Of a DNA stretch of 64,000 nt, positions 47,071 to 56,537 are shown piece after piece; position 1 is the stretch's first letter, and every line of letters starts with the position of its first letter. The notes below the pieces were generated by a model. It was given only the letters and a program-made list of their open reading frames with translations, was not told the origin of the DNA and ran no database searches. The stretch lies in assembly GCF_905171765.1 (NCBI RefSeq), contig NC_053393.1, positions 64,945,371-65,009,370 of the forward strand. Reading direction: 5' to 3'. The position numbers and the translations under genes were made by a program. This DNA is from Bufo bufo (Eukaryota; Chordata; Amphibia; Anura; Bufonidae).

Positions 47071-47148
47071 ATAGATGGCTCCTCCCATTTATGAATGTTA
47101 ATTATTGATATCTGCATAAATATTGGTAATTAATATTCCCCCTTTACA
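47071..47148 (+). other. Extra 3' sequence between LTR homology and the target duplication
   Basis: AT-rich and ends CCCTTTACA. Directly after it comes CTCAT, the target duplication. It has no copy beside the 5' LTR. Confidence 0.6.
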
Positions 47149-47169
47149 CTCATTATCCCAATTACAATG

Positions 47170-48268
47170 AGCAGATAAAAGGTCCAGAGTTCATTTCAAG
47201 TGTGCTATCTGCATTTGGAATCTGTTGCTGTTAACTCTCAAAATTAGATTCAAAGAGCTGTCACTATCAGTGAATTAGGCGGAAAAAACAAAACAAACCC
47301 ATCAGAAAGATAGCAAAAACATTAGGCATGGCCAAAACAACTGTTTGGAACATTCTTAAAAAAAAAGGAATGCATCGGTGAGCTCAGCAACACCAAAAGA
47401 CCAGGAAGACCACGGAAAACAACTGTGGTGGATGACCGAAGAATTATTTCCCTGGTGAAGAAAACACCCTTCACAACAGTTGGGCAGATCAAGAATACTC
47501 TCCAGGAGGTAGGTGTATGTGTGTCAAAGTCAACAATCAAGAGAAGACTTCACCAGAGTGAATACAGAGGGTTCACCACAAGATGTAAACCATTGGTAAG
47601 CCTCAAAAACAGGAAGGCCAGATTAGAGTTTGCCAAACGACATCTAAAAAAGCCTTCACAGTTCTGGAACAACATCCTATGGACAGATGAGACCAAGATC
47701 AACTTGTACCAGAGTGATGGGAAGAGTATGGAGAAGGAAAGGAACTGCTCATGATCCTAAGCATACCACCTCATCAGTGGTGAAGCATGGTGGTGGTAGT
47801 GTCATGGCGTGGGCATGTATGGCTGCCAATGGAACTGGTTCTCTTGTATTTATTGATGATGTGACTGCTGACAAAAGCAGCAGGATGAATTCTCAAGTGT
47901 TTTGGGCAATATTATCTGCTCATATTCAGCCAAATGCTTCAGAACTCATTGGACAGTGCTTCACAGTGCAGATGGACAATGACCCAAAGCATACTGCAAA
48001 AGCAACCAAAGAGTTTTTTAAGGGAAAGAAGTGTAATGTTATGCAATGGCCAAGTCAATCACCTGACCTGAATCCGATTGAGCATGTATTTCACTGGCTG
48101 AAGACAAAACTGAAGGGAAAATGCCCCAAGAACAAGCAGGAACTGAAGACAGCTTCAGTAGAGGCCTGGCAGAGCATCACCAGGGATGAAACCCAGTGTC
48201 TGGTGATGTCTATGAGTTCCAGACTTCAGGCTGTAATTGACTGCAAAGTATTTGCAACCAAGTATTAA
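47170..48268 (+). pseudogene. Tc1 (DD34E-type) transposase, frameshifted
   Basis: The N-terminus is damaged: the expected start codon is ATT near 47248 and a deletion removes part of the first helix-turn-helix, though KTLGMAKTTVWNIL is still readable near 47315. One frame (47425-47754) carries the second DNA-binding part and the first catalytic Asp in ILWTDETKINLY. A small deletion near 47720 then shifts the frame, and 47735-48268 carries VKHGGGSVMAW, DNDPKHTAK (second Asp) and SPDLNPIEHVFHWLK (Glu). It ends with FATKY at a TAA. The family is the common vertebrate Tc1 type with long inverted repeats. It is inactive. Confidence 0.92.
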
Positions 48269-48523
48269 AAATTGAAAGTTTGATTTATAATTATTATTCT
48301 GTCCCATTACTTTTGGTCCCTTAACAAGTGGGAGGCACATATGCAAACTGTTGTGATTCCTACACCGTTCACCTGGTTTGGAGGTAAATACCCTCAAATT
48401 AAAGCTGACAGTCTGCAGTTAAAGCACATCTTGTTAGTTTCATTTCAAATCCATTTTGGTGGTGTATAGAGCCAGAAATATTAGAATTGTGTCGATGCCC
48501 CAATATTTATGGACCTGACTGTA

Positions 48524-48716
48524 TTTGTCTTTTTGTACTGAAATAGGCCACTAAACGCTTTTACCACATATAACTGCAGAAGTGAACTGCGTTTATATTT
48601 TTCTTCTTGTACAGAAATAGGCCACTAAACGCTTTCACCACATATAACTGCAGAACTGAACTGAACTGAGAATATATTTTTCTTTTTGTACAGAAATAGG
48701 CCACTAAATGCTTTGA
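48524..48716. repeat. 80-bp tandem repeats of the hAT (right block, first part)
   Basis: Units with TTTGTACTGAAATAGGCCAC, TAAACGCTTTTACCACAT and AACTGCAGAAGTGAACTGC continue the block at 37641-37798. Confidence 0.88.
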
Positions 48717-49320
48717 TAATACGTTTTTATATGATTATATTTTCATCCGCACAATGCTCCGTTTTGTGTGGGATGCCTTTGTGGTGCATGTGGACCGCGC
48801 CGACATCCTCCATTGTATGCATTATTTTGCTGGGGATAGTCGTTTGCTGCGGTCCACATACAGTGGGGCTGCTCCCCCAATGAAAAACACGCTACAGTGT
48901 TTGGGGTTTGAGCAGTTCCCCCATATTTGCCACTATATTTCTGTGTTTGTGTCTTGTTTTATATGTAGTGTATGTGCCTTTACCTGGCATTCAAACACTC
49001 TTTTGCACCTGGTAACCTCCATCACATGGTCTGATATGGTCTTGTTTTGTTCACATTGCACTAGTTGTCCTGCTAGGCGGTTGTGTGCAAGCTTGGCTGT
49101 GAGCTGGATTTCATCACCTTCAGACCGTGTTCACACCATAGGTAGCGTAGTGGTAGGACCCCTTGCCATGCTGAGTGACCGTGACGTGGTGCATGATGGG
49201 CTCCGATATTTTCCTGACAGGAATATATTGGCAAAAGTCTCAGCTTTTAATATTTGCATTTATGACTAGCCAGTATAGTCAGTGGCATATCCGTTTGGTG
49301 CATTTTTTCTGTGATTTATA
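48717..49320. mobile_element. Unidentified 0.6-kb insertion in the repeat array
   Basis: CACTAAATGCTTT appears just before (48702-48714) and just after (49321-49333). This is either a 13-bp target duplication or simply the repeat phase. The contents are a 171-residue open frame with Cys and Trp but no known domain. No family was recognised. Confidence 0.5.
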
Positions 49321-49545
49321 CACTAAATGCTTTCACCACATATAACTGCAGAAGTGAACTGAGAATATATTTTTCTTTTTGTAATGAAATACGCCACTAA
49401 ACACTTATACCGCAAATAACTGCAGCAGTGAACTGCGTATATATTTTTCTTTTTGTACTGAAATGCGCCACTAAACGCTTTTACCACATATAACTGCAGA
49501 AGTGAACTGCGTATATATTTTTCTTTTTCCACAGATATAAGCCAC
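49321..49545. repeat. 80-bp tandem repeats of the hAT (right block, second part)
   Basis: Three units of the same repeat, ending in CCACTAAAGGCTTTTC. Confidence 0.88.
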
Positions 49546-50134
49546 TAAAGGCTTTTCAACATAGCACTTGCACCCCAAGAACAAATTGCTGGAATGACAG
49601 AGCTGTATAATGGCTATCTGGATCCCCAAATAATCTTTACCTGCACTTGTAAATAGCTTTTTTTCACAATGAGGTTTTTCGTTGTCCTTAACGCTTTCTG
49701 ACATCTCTCCCTGCACTAAGCTGCTGTGAAATGATTCCTCCCTATCCTTTCCCCGCACTTATAAATAGTTTTTTAATTTTTTTTTTTCACAATGAGGTTT
49801 TTCCTATTGTTGTCCCTAGCGTCTTCTCACGTCTGTCCCTGCACTCAGAACGCTGGAAAATATCTGAATCCAAGACTGCCGCCGTATTTATAGGGCTGTG
49901 ACAGGGCTGGCAGGCTGCTGATTGGCTGCATGCATGGCATTAAGGGGCATCCCGCCTTCCCAGAGTTCCTTGCCCCATGTCCTCACACTTGTAGCTGCCA
50001 TTTTAGCCGACATTTTAAGAAAAATTGCGATTCATTACCACGAAGCACGAGGAAATTTGCATTAGTTGCAAATCTAATTTTTCCTGAAATTCAGATCGAA
50101 TTCCATTTTGGCAGCTTCGATTCGCTCATCTCTA
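49546..50134 (-). promoter_or_regulatory. 5' end of the large hAT (upstream of its transposase)
   Basis: Because the transposase remnant is on the minus strand, this is the upstream end. It contains two copies of TTTTTTTCACAATGAGGTTT (about 49660 and 49770), and its last 130 bases match the MITEs at 11878-12423 and 14421-15002. A promoter is expected here but none is proven. Confidence 0.5.
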
Positions 50135-50982
50135 ATAGTCATTCACCCCTAGGTCCAGACCTGGTAAATGTTTTTTATCAGCCATACGTTTATATCTGCC
50201 TCCAATATTTTTCAAATTGCTTTGAACCTTTCGCCATACAGAAGAGAGTGATGACGTAAGCTGTTCTTCCTCAGGGATCCCAGAAGGCTCCCCCTCACTG
50301 AAAGTGCAAAATTGAGGTTAAAAACCATATGCACCAAAAAATAGTGACGTACCTGTTGATTCTTGACGGCGATTGTTTATAGCAAACTCTGCTAAAGGTA
50401 CATAAGTAAGATGACCATTCCTCCTAATTTTCAGCCACAAAATACCTAAGGTAAGTCTCTAGGTTTTAGTTGGTGCGTTCGGTCTGGCCGTTCGACTGCA
50501 GATGGGAGGCTGAGGAAAAGGACAAATATACCCCAAGACGAGAACAAAAAGCTCTCCAGAATTTAGAAATAAACTGGGTTCCGCGATCCGAAACAACATC
50601 GAAAGGGACCCCATGAAGCTTCACAATTTCACAGATAAAAACCTGAGCTAGGGTTTTATCATTTGGCAACGCGGGTAAGGCAATGAAATGCACCATTTTA
50701 CTGAACCTGTCTACTACTACCAGGATAACAGTTTTCCCCGTAGATAAAGGTAGATCAGTAACAAAATCTATCGACAGGTGTGTCCACAATCTGTTGGGAA
50801 TAACCAGTGGCAACAGAGACCCCGCCGGACGAGTATGACTGACTTTAGCGCAGGCACAGGTCGTGCAGGTTGGCACAAAATGAATTACATCCTGGTGCAA
50901 CTTCGGCCACCAAAAATGACTAGACTATACTTCCGAGGTTGCCCTACTACTAGGGTGCCCAGCGAGTGCAGAGTTATGGTGT
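50135..50982 (-). pseudogene. pol: Gypsy-B integrase fragment
   Basis: The minus-strand frame 50900-50466 carries CTTCACAKVSHTRPAGSLLP (end of the HHCC zinc region), then SIDFVTDLPL with the first catalytic Asp, VVSDRGTQFISKFWRAF with the second, and QSNGQTERTN leading to the Glu. Below 50466 a TAG and small indels (around 50400-50470) break the frame while homology to Gypsy-D continues to the hAT edge at 50135. Above 50900 it continues degraded to 50982, where the Gypsy-C LTR begins. It joins strands of cDNA and host DNA in intact elements. This one is dead. Confidence 0.9.
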
Positions 50983-52076
50983 TGTCACGGTCTCTCCCGT
51001 GACAGGGGTCAGAAGATCTAAGAGACTGGCTGCACGTGATGTGATCTGACAGCCTCTTTGGTTTCACTTGTTTCTGTGTTGCTGGTTATGACCACACCAC
51101 TTGTCTCAGTTGTAGCTTAAAGAGGACCTTTCACCAGTTTTGATCGCAAATTTTTTTCATGATATGCTTCTCCATTGCGCCGCTGTGCCTCTCGATCTGT
51201 TTAGGTGCCCTGTATGCTAATTATTAGCATCGGTACAGGGAAGAGGAGAAATCAACTTTTATGAGTGGGCGTCTCTCCTCCCTGGCTGTGGCGGTGTCCA
51301 ATCACAGTGGACCTCGTCACAGCCAAGAAGAAGGTGAGCAGTTTTTTCTCAATGGCTGTGACGCAGTCTGCTGCGATTGGACAGCACCACAGCCAGGTAG
51401 AAGATACGCCCACTGAGAAAAGCTGATGTCTCCTCCTCCCTGTACCGATGCTATTAATTAGCATATGGGGCGCCTAAACAGAACGAGGGGCACAGCAGCG
51501 CAACGGAGCAGCATATCATGAAAAAAATTTGCGATATGACATCTAGTGAACATGGGCTACAGTGTGAGGTATTGCTTTTATAAAGTAAAAACTGGTGAAA
51601 TGTCCTCTTTAAGTGGTCATTACAACTCCTCTATTTAGTCTGGTCTTACCCATTATGCTATGCGGTTGAAAGCATCTTTCTGGTTGTGGAAGTGCTGCTG
51701 TTTGGTTCTCCTCTGAGTTCCTGCTCATCCGCGTACTTCGGAGCTAAGTATCTTTTTCCAATTTATAGTTGGTCGTATTCCATATATCTTTTGGTATTAG
51801 GCCTGAGGGAGTCTCATGTTCCTTCAAGCTGGGAAGGAACAGGTCATCTTTTGTCCTAACACTATTTCCAGGACACTTTAGGGTCAGATAGGGCTCTAGG
51901 TTCCTGCGTATGTACATTCCTACCATTGAGGTCTGTTCATACTGATAGTAGTCAGGGCTCGGTTAGGGATTCACTAGGTGATGACCTTTCCCCCTTCCCT
52001 AGTTTTCCAGCCTAGTACCTTTTCCTTTCCCTCCTGTGTTTGGTGTCGAGTTTACCTCCCACACCGTACTGCGACA
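50983..52076 (+). repeat. Gypsy-C 5' LTR
   Basis: Starts TGTCACGGTCTCTCCCGTGACA and ends ACTGCGACA, followed by TTATCAACC and, 50 bases on, the gag start. About 500 bases of it are the MITE at 51117-51612. Its right edge is inferred from the TG/CA rule and the distance to gag. Confidence 0.65.
51117..51612. mobile_element. TTAA-flanked MITE, 496 bp
   Basis: TTAA at both edges (51117-51120 and 51609-51612), inverted ends AGAGGACCTTTCACCAGTTTT and AGAGGACATTTCACCAGTTTT, and large inner inverted segments (TTAGCATCGGTACAGGGA with its inverse near 51440). It fits Kolobok- or piggyBac-type targets. It has no coding content. Confidence 0.88.
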
Positions 52077-52126
52077 TTATCAACCACCATAAACCATATT
52101 TTTTTTGTTTTGTGTCAGTGATACTA

Positions 52127-53695
52127 TGGATCCAATCGCTGCACTAGCTAGACAATTGTAGGGTCTGGTTATAGAGGTAGCTGACCATCGCACGCAGATC
52201 CAGGGATCACAGGCTGCTGCTGCTAGTAGTAGTTAACAATCCCGTCCTGAACCTAAGGTTGCACTTCCGGACAGATTTTCAGGGGGAAGCAATTGTTACG
52301 CCCTGCCCTGCACGTGACTCAATCTGACAGTTTGTCTTGTTTTGGGTTTGAACAGAATCCCACTTCCTATCAGGTGTAGTTCGTTTGGTCATTGGTGAGC
52401 TATTTATTCCTCTCTCTCCCTATAGCCTTTGCGAGTTATACTTCATCCTTGTTTGTGTGCTGGAAGTTTTGGTGGATTGTCTGCTCCAACTCATCTAAAG
52501 ATAAGTCCTTTTCCCTTTTCCCTTCTGTGTCTGTTTTAACTAGGCCCCTAGAGTGACATTAGCTCCTTCGGTGGTTAAAGGAGCTGGTAGTCTCTTTCCC
52601 TTTTCCCTACTGCTGAGGGTTTGGTCTAGTGTGTTTCAGCCTAGGTACGTGGGTAGATATGCACATGGGCATAGCAGCGTAGGAAAAGTATTTTAGGGAT
52701 TGCTAGTAGGTGACCCCTTTGTTCCCTAGCTTTTGGGGCCTAGTCAGTTGTTTTGTTTGCTTTGCTCTTTCTTTCCCTTATCTTACCTACTGTGGTAATG
52801 TGAGCAGTGCTGGAAGGTGTGTTGTCCCACTTCAGGTACTTCAGATGGGTGAGACAGATAAAATCCAGAGAGTGGCAGTAGTCTCGGCAAAGCATAGTTT
52901 GCTGAGACATTTTTGTATACATTTTCTGGGCTGGATTTTACTTGGACTGGTGGCTAGGCTCGTTAGAGGGAGTTGCCAGTCGACACCCTTCCAGGACGGG
53001 TTTTCCTTTTTACCTGAGGTGATCGCAGGTGAGGCCTGCTGTAATCAGGCTGGCATAAAGCGCCTCAGAGTAGGTCAGTCTGGGGAAAGATACGCTGTGA
53101 GATACAGAGACCCAGAGCAGAGGCTCTGTGTGGGGTCTCAGCTCACCAGGCTCAGAGACCCTGGGGCACTGTGACAGCCCTAAGATTGTGAAACGCAGTG
53201 ACACCGGGATTCAAGGGTCACAAGGCCGGAGTCGGGAGGACTGTTGGGCCACACTTCCCCATACAGGTACAGGACTGATTACAGCCGGAGAGGCTGGGGA
53301 ACTACGGGCTGAGAAAAGGCCGCATATGGGTTCCGTGTGTGAACAGGGTTCTGTAGCTGAGTCAGGGCCAGGTTAACAGGTGTAGTGAGAGCCCAGCCGG
53401 GCAGGTATTTGTTTTGTTTTGATGTATGAGGGAACCTCACCACCCCAGTGATTATTAACTGGACTGTTCCGTGTATGAAAAATGTCCCAATAAATGCAAT
53501 GTTTGGCCCCGAAAGCTGTGGTGGACGACGATTCTTGTGAGAATGACCCCCCCCCCCCCCCCACCAAGTACAGCGATCCCTTACACTACCATGACAGAAA
53601 AAATGTAATTCAGTTCAGAGAGTCGTGTAAATTGTACTTTAAGTTACGTCCGGTCTCATCTGGGGATGAGAGTCAAAGAGTGGGTATTATGTCGT
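52127..53695 (+). pseudogene. gag: Gypsy-C gag, N-terminal parts
   Basis: The start MDPIAALARQL at 52127 equals the Gypsy-D gag start. A TAG follows at 52157-52159 and a TAA near 52233. PEPKVALPDRFSGGSN is readable to 52293, where an LTR-like insertion begins. After the insertion the same protein continues from about 53597 with VIQFRESCKLYFKLRPVSSG to RVGIMSL at 53697, where the solo LTR breaks it. The rest continues at 57156. Nonsense codons and two insertions make it inactive. In the family this is the particle-forming protein. Confidence 0.88.
52294..53596 (+). mobile_element. LTR-like insertion in Gypsy-C gag
   Basis: Begins TGTTACGCCCTGCCCTG, similar to the LTR fragment at 26540, and ends at or near CCATGACA. 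A C-run (53552-53566) lies near the end. No clear 5-bp duplication was found, so the edges are approximate. No gene is inside. It may be a solo LTR. Confidence 0.55.
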
Positions 53696-53704
53696 TGTAA
53701 TGAC

Positions 53705-56537
53705 ATAGAAACATAGAAACATAGAATGTGTCGGCAGATAAGAACCATTTGGCCCATCTAGTCTGCCCAATATACTGAATACTATGGATAGCCCCCGGCC
53801 CTATCTTATATGAAGGATGGCCTTATGCCTATCCCATGCATGCTTAAACCCCTTCACTGTATTTGCAGCTACCACTTCTGCAGGAAGGCTATTCCATGCA
53901 TCCACTACTCTCTCAGTAAAGTAATACTTCCTTATATTACTTTTAAACCTTTGCCCCTCTAATTTAAAACTGTGTCCTCTTGTGGTAGTTTTTCTTCTTT
54001 TAAATATGCTCTCTTCCTTTACCGAGTTGATTCCCTTTATGTATTTAAAAGTTTCTATCATATCCCCTCTGTCTCTTCTTTCTTCCAAGCTATACATATT
54101 AAGGTCCTTTAACCTTTCCTGGTAAGTTTTATCCTGCAATCCATGTACTAGTTTAGTAGCTCTTCTCTGAACTCTCTCTAGAGTATCTATATCCTTCTGG
54201 AGATATGGCCTCCAGTACTGCGCACAATACTCCAAGTGAGGTCTCACCAGTGTTCTGTACAGCGGCATAAGCACTTCACTCTTTCTACTGCTTATACCTC
54301 TCCCTATACATCCAAGCATTCTGCTGGCATTTCGTGCTGCTCTATTACATTGTCTTCCCACCTTTAAGTCTTCTGAAATAATTACTCCTAAATCCCTTTC
54401 CTCAGATACTGAGGTCAGGACTGTGTCAAATATTCTATATTCTGCCCTTGGGTTTTTACGCCCCAGGTGCATTATCTTGCACTTATCCACATTAAATTTC
54501 AGTTTCCAGAGTTCTGACCATTCTTCTAGTTTTCCTAAATCCTTTTCCATTTGGCGTTTCCCTCCAGGAACATCAACCCTGTTACATATCTTTGTGTCAT
54601 CAGCAAAAAGACAAACCTTACCAGCGAGGCCTTTTGCAATATCACTTATGAAGATATTAAACAAAATCGGTCCCAGTACAGATCCCTGTGGAACCCCACT
54701 GGTAACAAGACCTTGGTCTGAATATACTCCATGGACTACAACCCTCTGTTGTCTGTCACTCAGCCACTGCCTAATCCACTCAACAATATGGGAGTCCATG
54801 CTCAATGACTGCAGTTTATTGATAAGTCTTCTATGTGGGACAGTGTCAAAAGCCTTACTAAAATCTAGATATGCGATGTCTACTGCACCTCCACCGTCTA
54901 TTATTTTATTCACCCAGTCAAAAAAATCTATAAGATTTGTTTGACATGATCTCCCTGAAGTAAACCCATGTTGTTTTTCATCTTGCAATCCATGGGATTT
55001 TAGATGTTCCACAATCCTATCCTTTAATAGGGTTTCCATTAATTTGCCTACTATTGATGTCAGACTCACTGGTCTATAGTTGCTCGATTCCTCCCTACTA
55101 CCTTTCTTGTGAATGGGCACGACATTTGCCAATTTCCAGTCTTCCGGGACGACTCCTGTTACTAATGATTGGTTAAATAAATCTGTTAACGGTTTTGCCA
55201 GATCACCACTAAGCTCTTTTAATAATTTTGGGTGTATCTCATCAGGCCCCTGTGACTTATCTGTCTTCACCTTAGACAGCAAACTTAGAACATCTTCCTC
55301 TGTAAAGATACATGCATCAAACGATTTAATAGTCATTCTTTCTAGTGGAGGTCCTTCTCCTTTTTCTTTTGTAAAAACTGAACAGAAGTATTCATTAAGG
55401 CAGTCGGCTAGCCCTTTATTCTCTTCTACATACCTTCCGTCCTTTGTTTTTAATTTAGTTATTCCTTGTTTTAATTTCCTTTTTTCATTTATATATCTGA
55501 AGAATGTCTTATCCCCTTTTTTCATAGACTGAGCTAGTTTTTCTTCTGCCTGCGCTTTAGAAGTTCTTATAACTTGCTTGGCCTCTCTCTGCCTAATCTT
55601 GTAGATTTCCTTATCTTCATTGCTCTGGCTTTTTTTATAATTACAAAATGCTAGCTTTTTATTTTTAATGATTTGGGCCACTTCTGCTGAGTACCACATT
55701 GGTCTCCTCCTTTTTTTGCTTTTACTGACAAGTCTAATGCAATTTTCTGTTGCCTTCAATAATGCACCTTTTAAGTAGTCCCATTTCTCCTGGTCTCCGT
55801 GTAATCCGTTCCAGTCTGATAAGGACTCATTTAGGACTAATTTCATTTTTGAAAAGTCTGTTTTTCTAAAATCTAAAACTTTTGTTTTTGTGTGGTGGGA
55901 CTCTTTCACAGTTCTTATATTAAACCACACTGACTGGTGATCACTAGATCCCAAGGTTTCGCCTACAATGACATCATATACCGAATCCCCGTTTGTGAAT
56001 ACCAAATCCAAAATGGCCTCCCTCCGGGTTGGCTCCTCAACCACTTGTTGTAGAGATAACCCCAGTAGGGAATTTAGAATATCTGTACTCCTGGTAGAAC
56101 TTGCTATTTTGGTTTTCCAGTTTATATCTGGAAGATTGAAATCTCCCATAATGATAACTTCTCCTTTCATTGTCATTTTAGCTATTTCTTCAACTAGTAG
56201 ATCATCTAGTTCTTTAACTTTACCAGGTGGTCTATATATCACACCTACACGAGTTACTGCATGGTTAGCAAACTGCAACGTAACCCAAACTGACTCTATG
56301 TTGGCCTCACCAACTTGTATTAGGTTAGATTTAATGCTATCTTTCACATACAGGGCCACTCCTCCTCCTTTCTTGCCTTCTCTGTCTCTTCTGTATAAAG
56401 AGTACCCTGGTATGGTTATGTCCCAGTCATTTCTTTCATTAAACCATGTCTCCGTAACAGCCACTAAATCTACATTCTCAGATGCCATTATTGACCCAAG
56501 TTCATTGATTTTTTTACCTAAACTGCGAGCATTTGTA
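53705..56537 (-). mobile_element. CR1-type LINE with long open ORF2
   Basis: The 3' end, on the minus strand, is TTCTATGTTTCTATGTTTCT, the short tandem tail typical of CR1. ORF2 lacks only its first few codons and ORF1 is absent, so the copy is 5'-truncated. No clear duplication flanks it, and about 11 bases of the LTR are missing at the insertion point, as compared with Gypsy-D. Confidence 0.92.

Larger units (their letters stand above)
38053..47148 (+). mobile_element. Endogenous retrovirus-like LTR element, pol-less
   Basis: CTCAT occurs directly before 38053 and directly after 47148, a 5-bp duplication in the Tc1. The element starts TGTTGAGG and ends CTTTACA. Two long direct repeats (38053-39809 and 43690-47070) are the LTRs, and a gag-like region with two zinc knuckles lies between them. 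No protease, reverse transcriptase or integrase was found, so it is non-autonomous or deleted. The LTRs differ at roughly 30 positions over 1.7 kb by eye, suggesting a moderately recent insertion. Confidence 0.88.
43690..47148 (+). repeat. 3' LTR of the retrovirus-like element, carrying a transposon
   Basis: Homology with the 5' LTR runs from TGTTGAGG (43690) to GAGCCATCAAT (47072). A further 76-78 bases, ending CTTTACA at 47148, have no counterpart after the 5' LTR. TATA-like ATAAATAT is at 44658-44665 and AATAAA at 46916-46921. A DD37E transposon (45008-46570) interrupts it. Confidence 0.83.
37799..48521 (+). mobile_element. Tc1/mariner transposon carrying an LTR element
   Basis: Ends CAGTCAGGTCCATAAATATT and CAGTCAGGTCCATAAATATT (read inward). 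The inverted repeats are about 216 bases long (37799-38015 and 48306-48521) and TA lies on both sides. Without the LTR element it would be about 1.6 kb, a usual size. The right two thirds hold the transposase remnant. Confidence 0.93.
34158..50134 (-). mobile_element. Large hAT transposon, 16 kb after nested insertions
   Basis: The ends are TAGAGATGAGCGAATTT and TAGAGATGAGCGAATCG (read inward). Flanks ATTGTCAT (34150-34157) and ATAGTCAT (50135-50142) match at 7 of 8 bases and fit the hAT pattern nTnnnnAn. The undisturbed site exists once in Gypsy-D (CATAGTCATTC near 58350). A hAT dimerisation-domain remnant lies on the minus strand at 36990-37300. Tandem 80-bp repeats sit on both sides of an inner Tc1. 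Removing the nested MITE, Tc1 and the 48717 insert leaves about 3.5 kb, a normal hAT size. Confidence 0.88.
26671..50982 (-). mobile_element. Gypsy-B: shattered chromodomain Gypsy, host of nested insertions
   Basis: Only about 1.8 kb belongs to Gypsy-B itself: a 3' LTR part (about 26671-27213), the polypurine-tract area (27214-27229), pol C-terminus (30859-31178), a bridge (31461-31552), a second bridge (34120-34157) and integrase (50135-50982). Each piece continues exactly where the previous stopped when set beside Gypsy-D. The gaps are filled by a hAT (27230-30858), a short retroposon-like insert (31179-31460), an L1 (31553-34119) and a 16-kb hAT (34158-50134). The left limit near 26671 is approximate. 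The right side is cut inside integrase by the Gypsy-C LTR. Confidence 0.85.

Noticed and set aside
49130..49180. tRNA-like phrase GTAGCGTAGTGGTAGG
   Set aside because: No B-box, anticodon arm or cloverleaf could be made from the surrounding bases.
34158..50134. A single giant cargo-carrying transposon
   Set aside because: The size is explained by separate insertions with their own duplications; no cargo gene was found.
52710..53174. 154-residue open frame as a possible gene
   Set aside because: It lies inside the LTR-like insertion and shows no recognisable motif or conserved composition.
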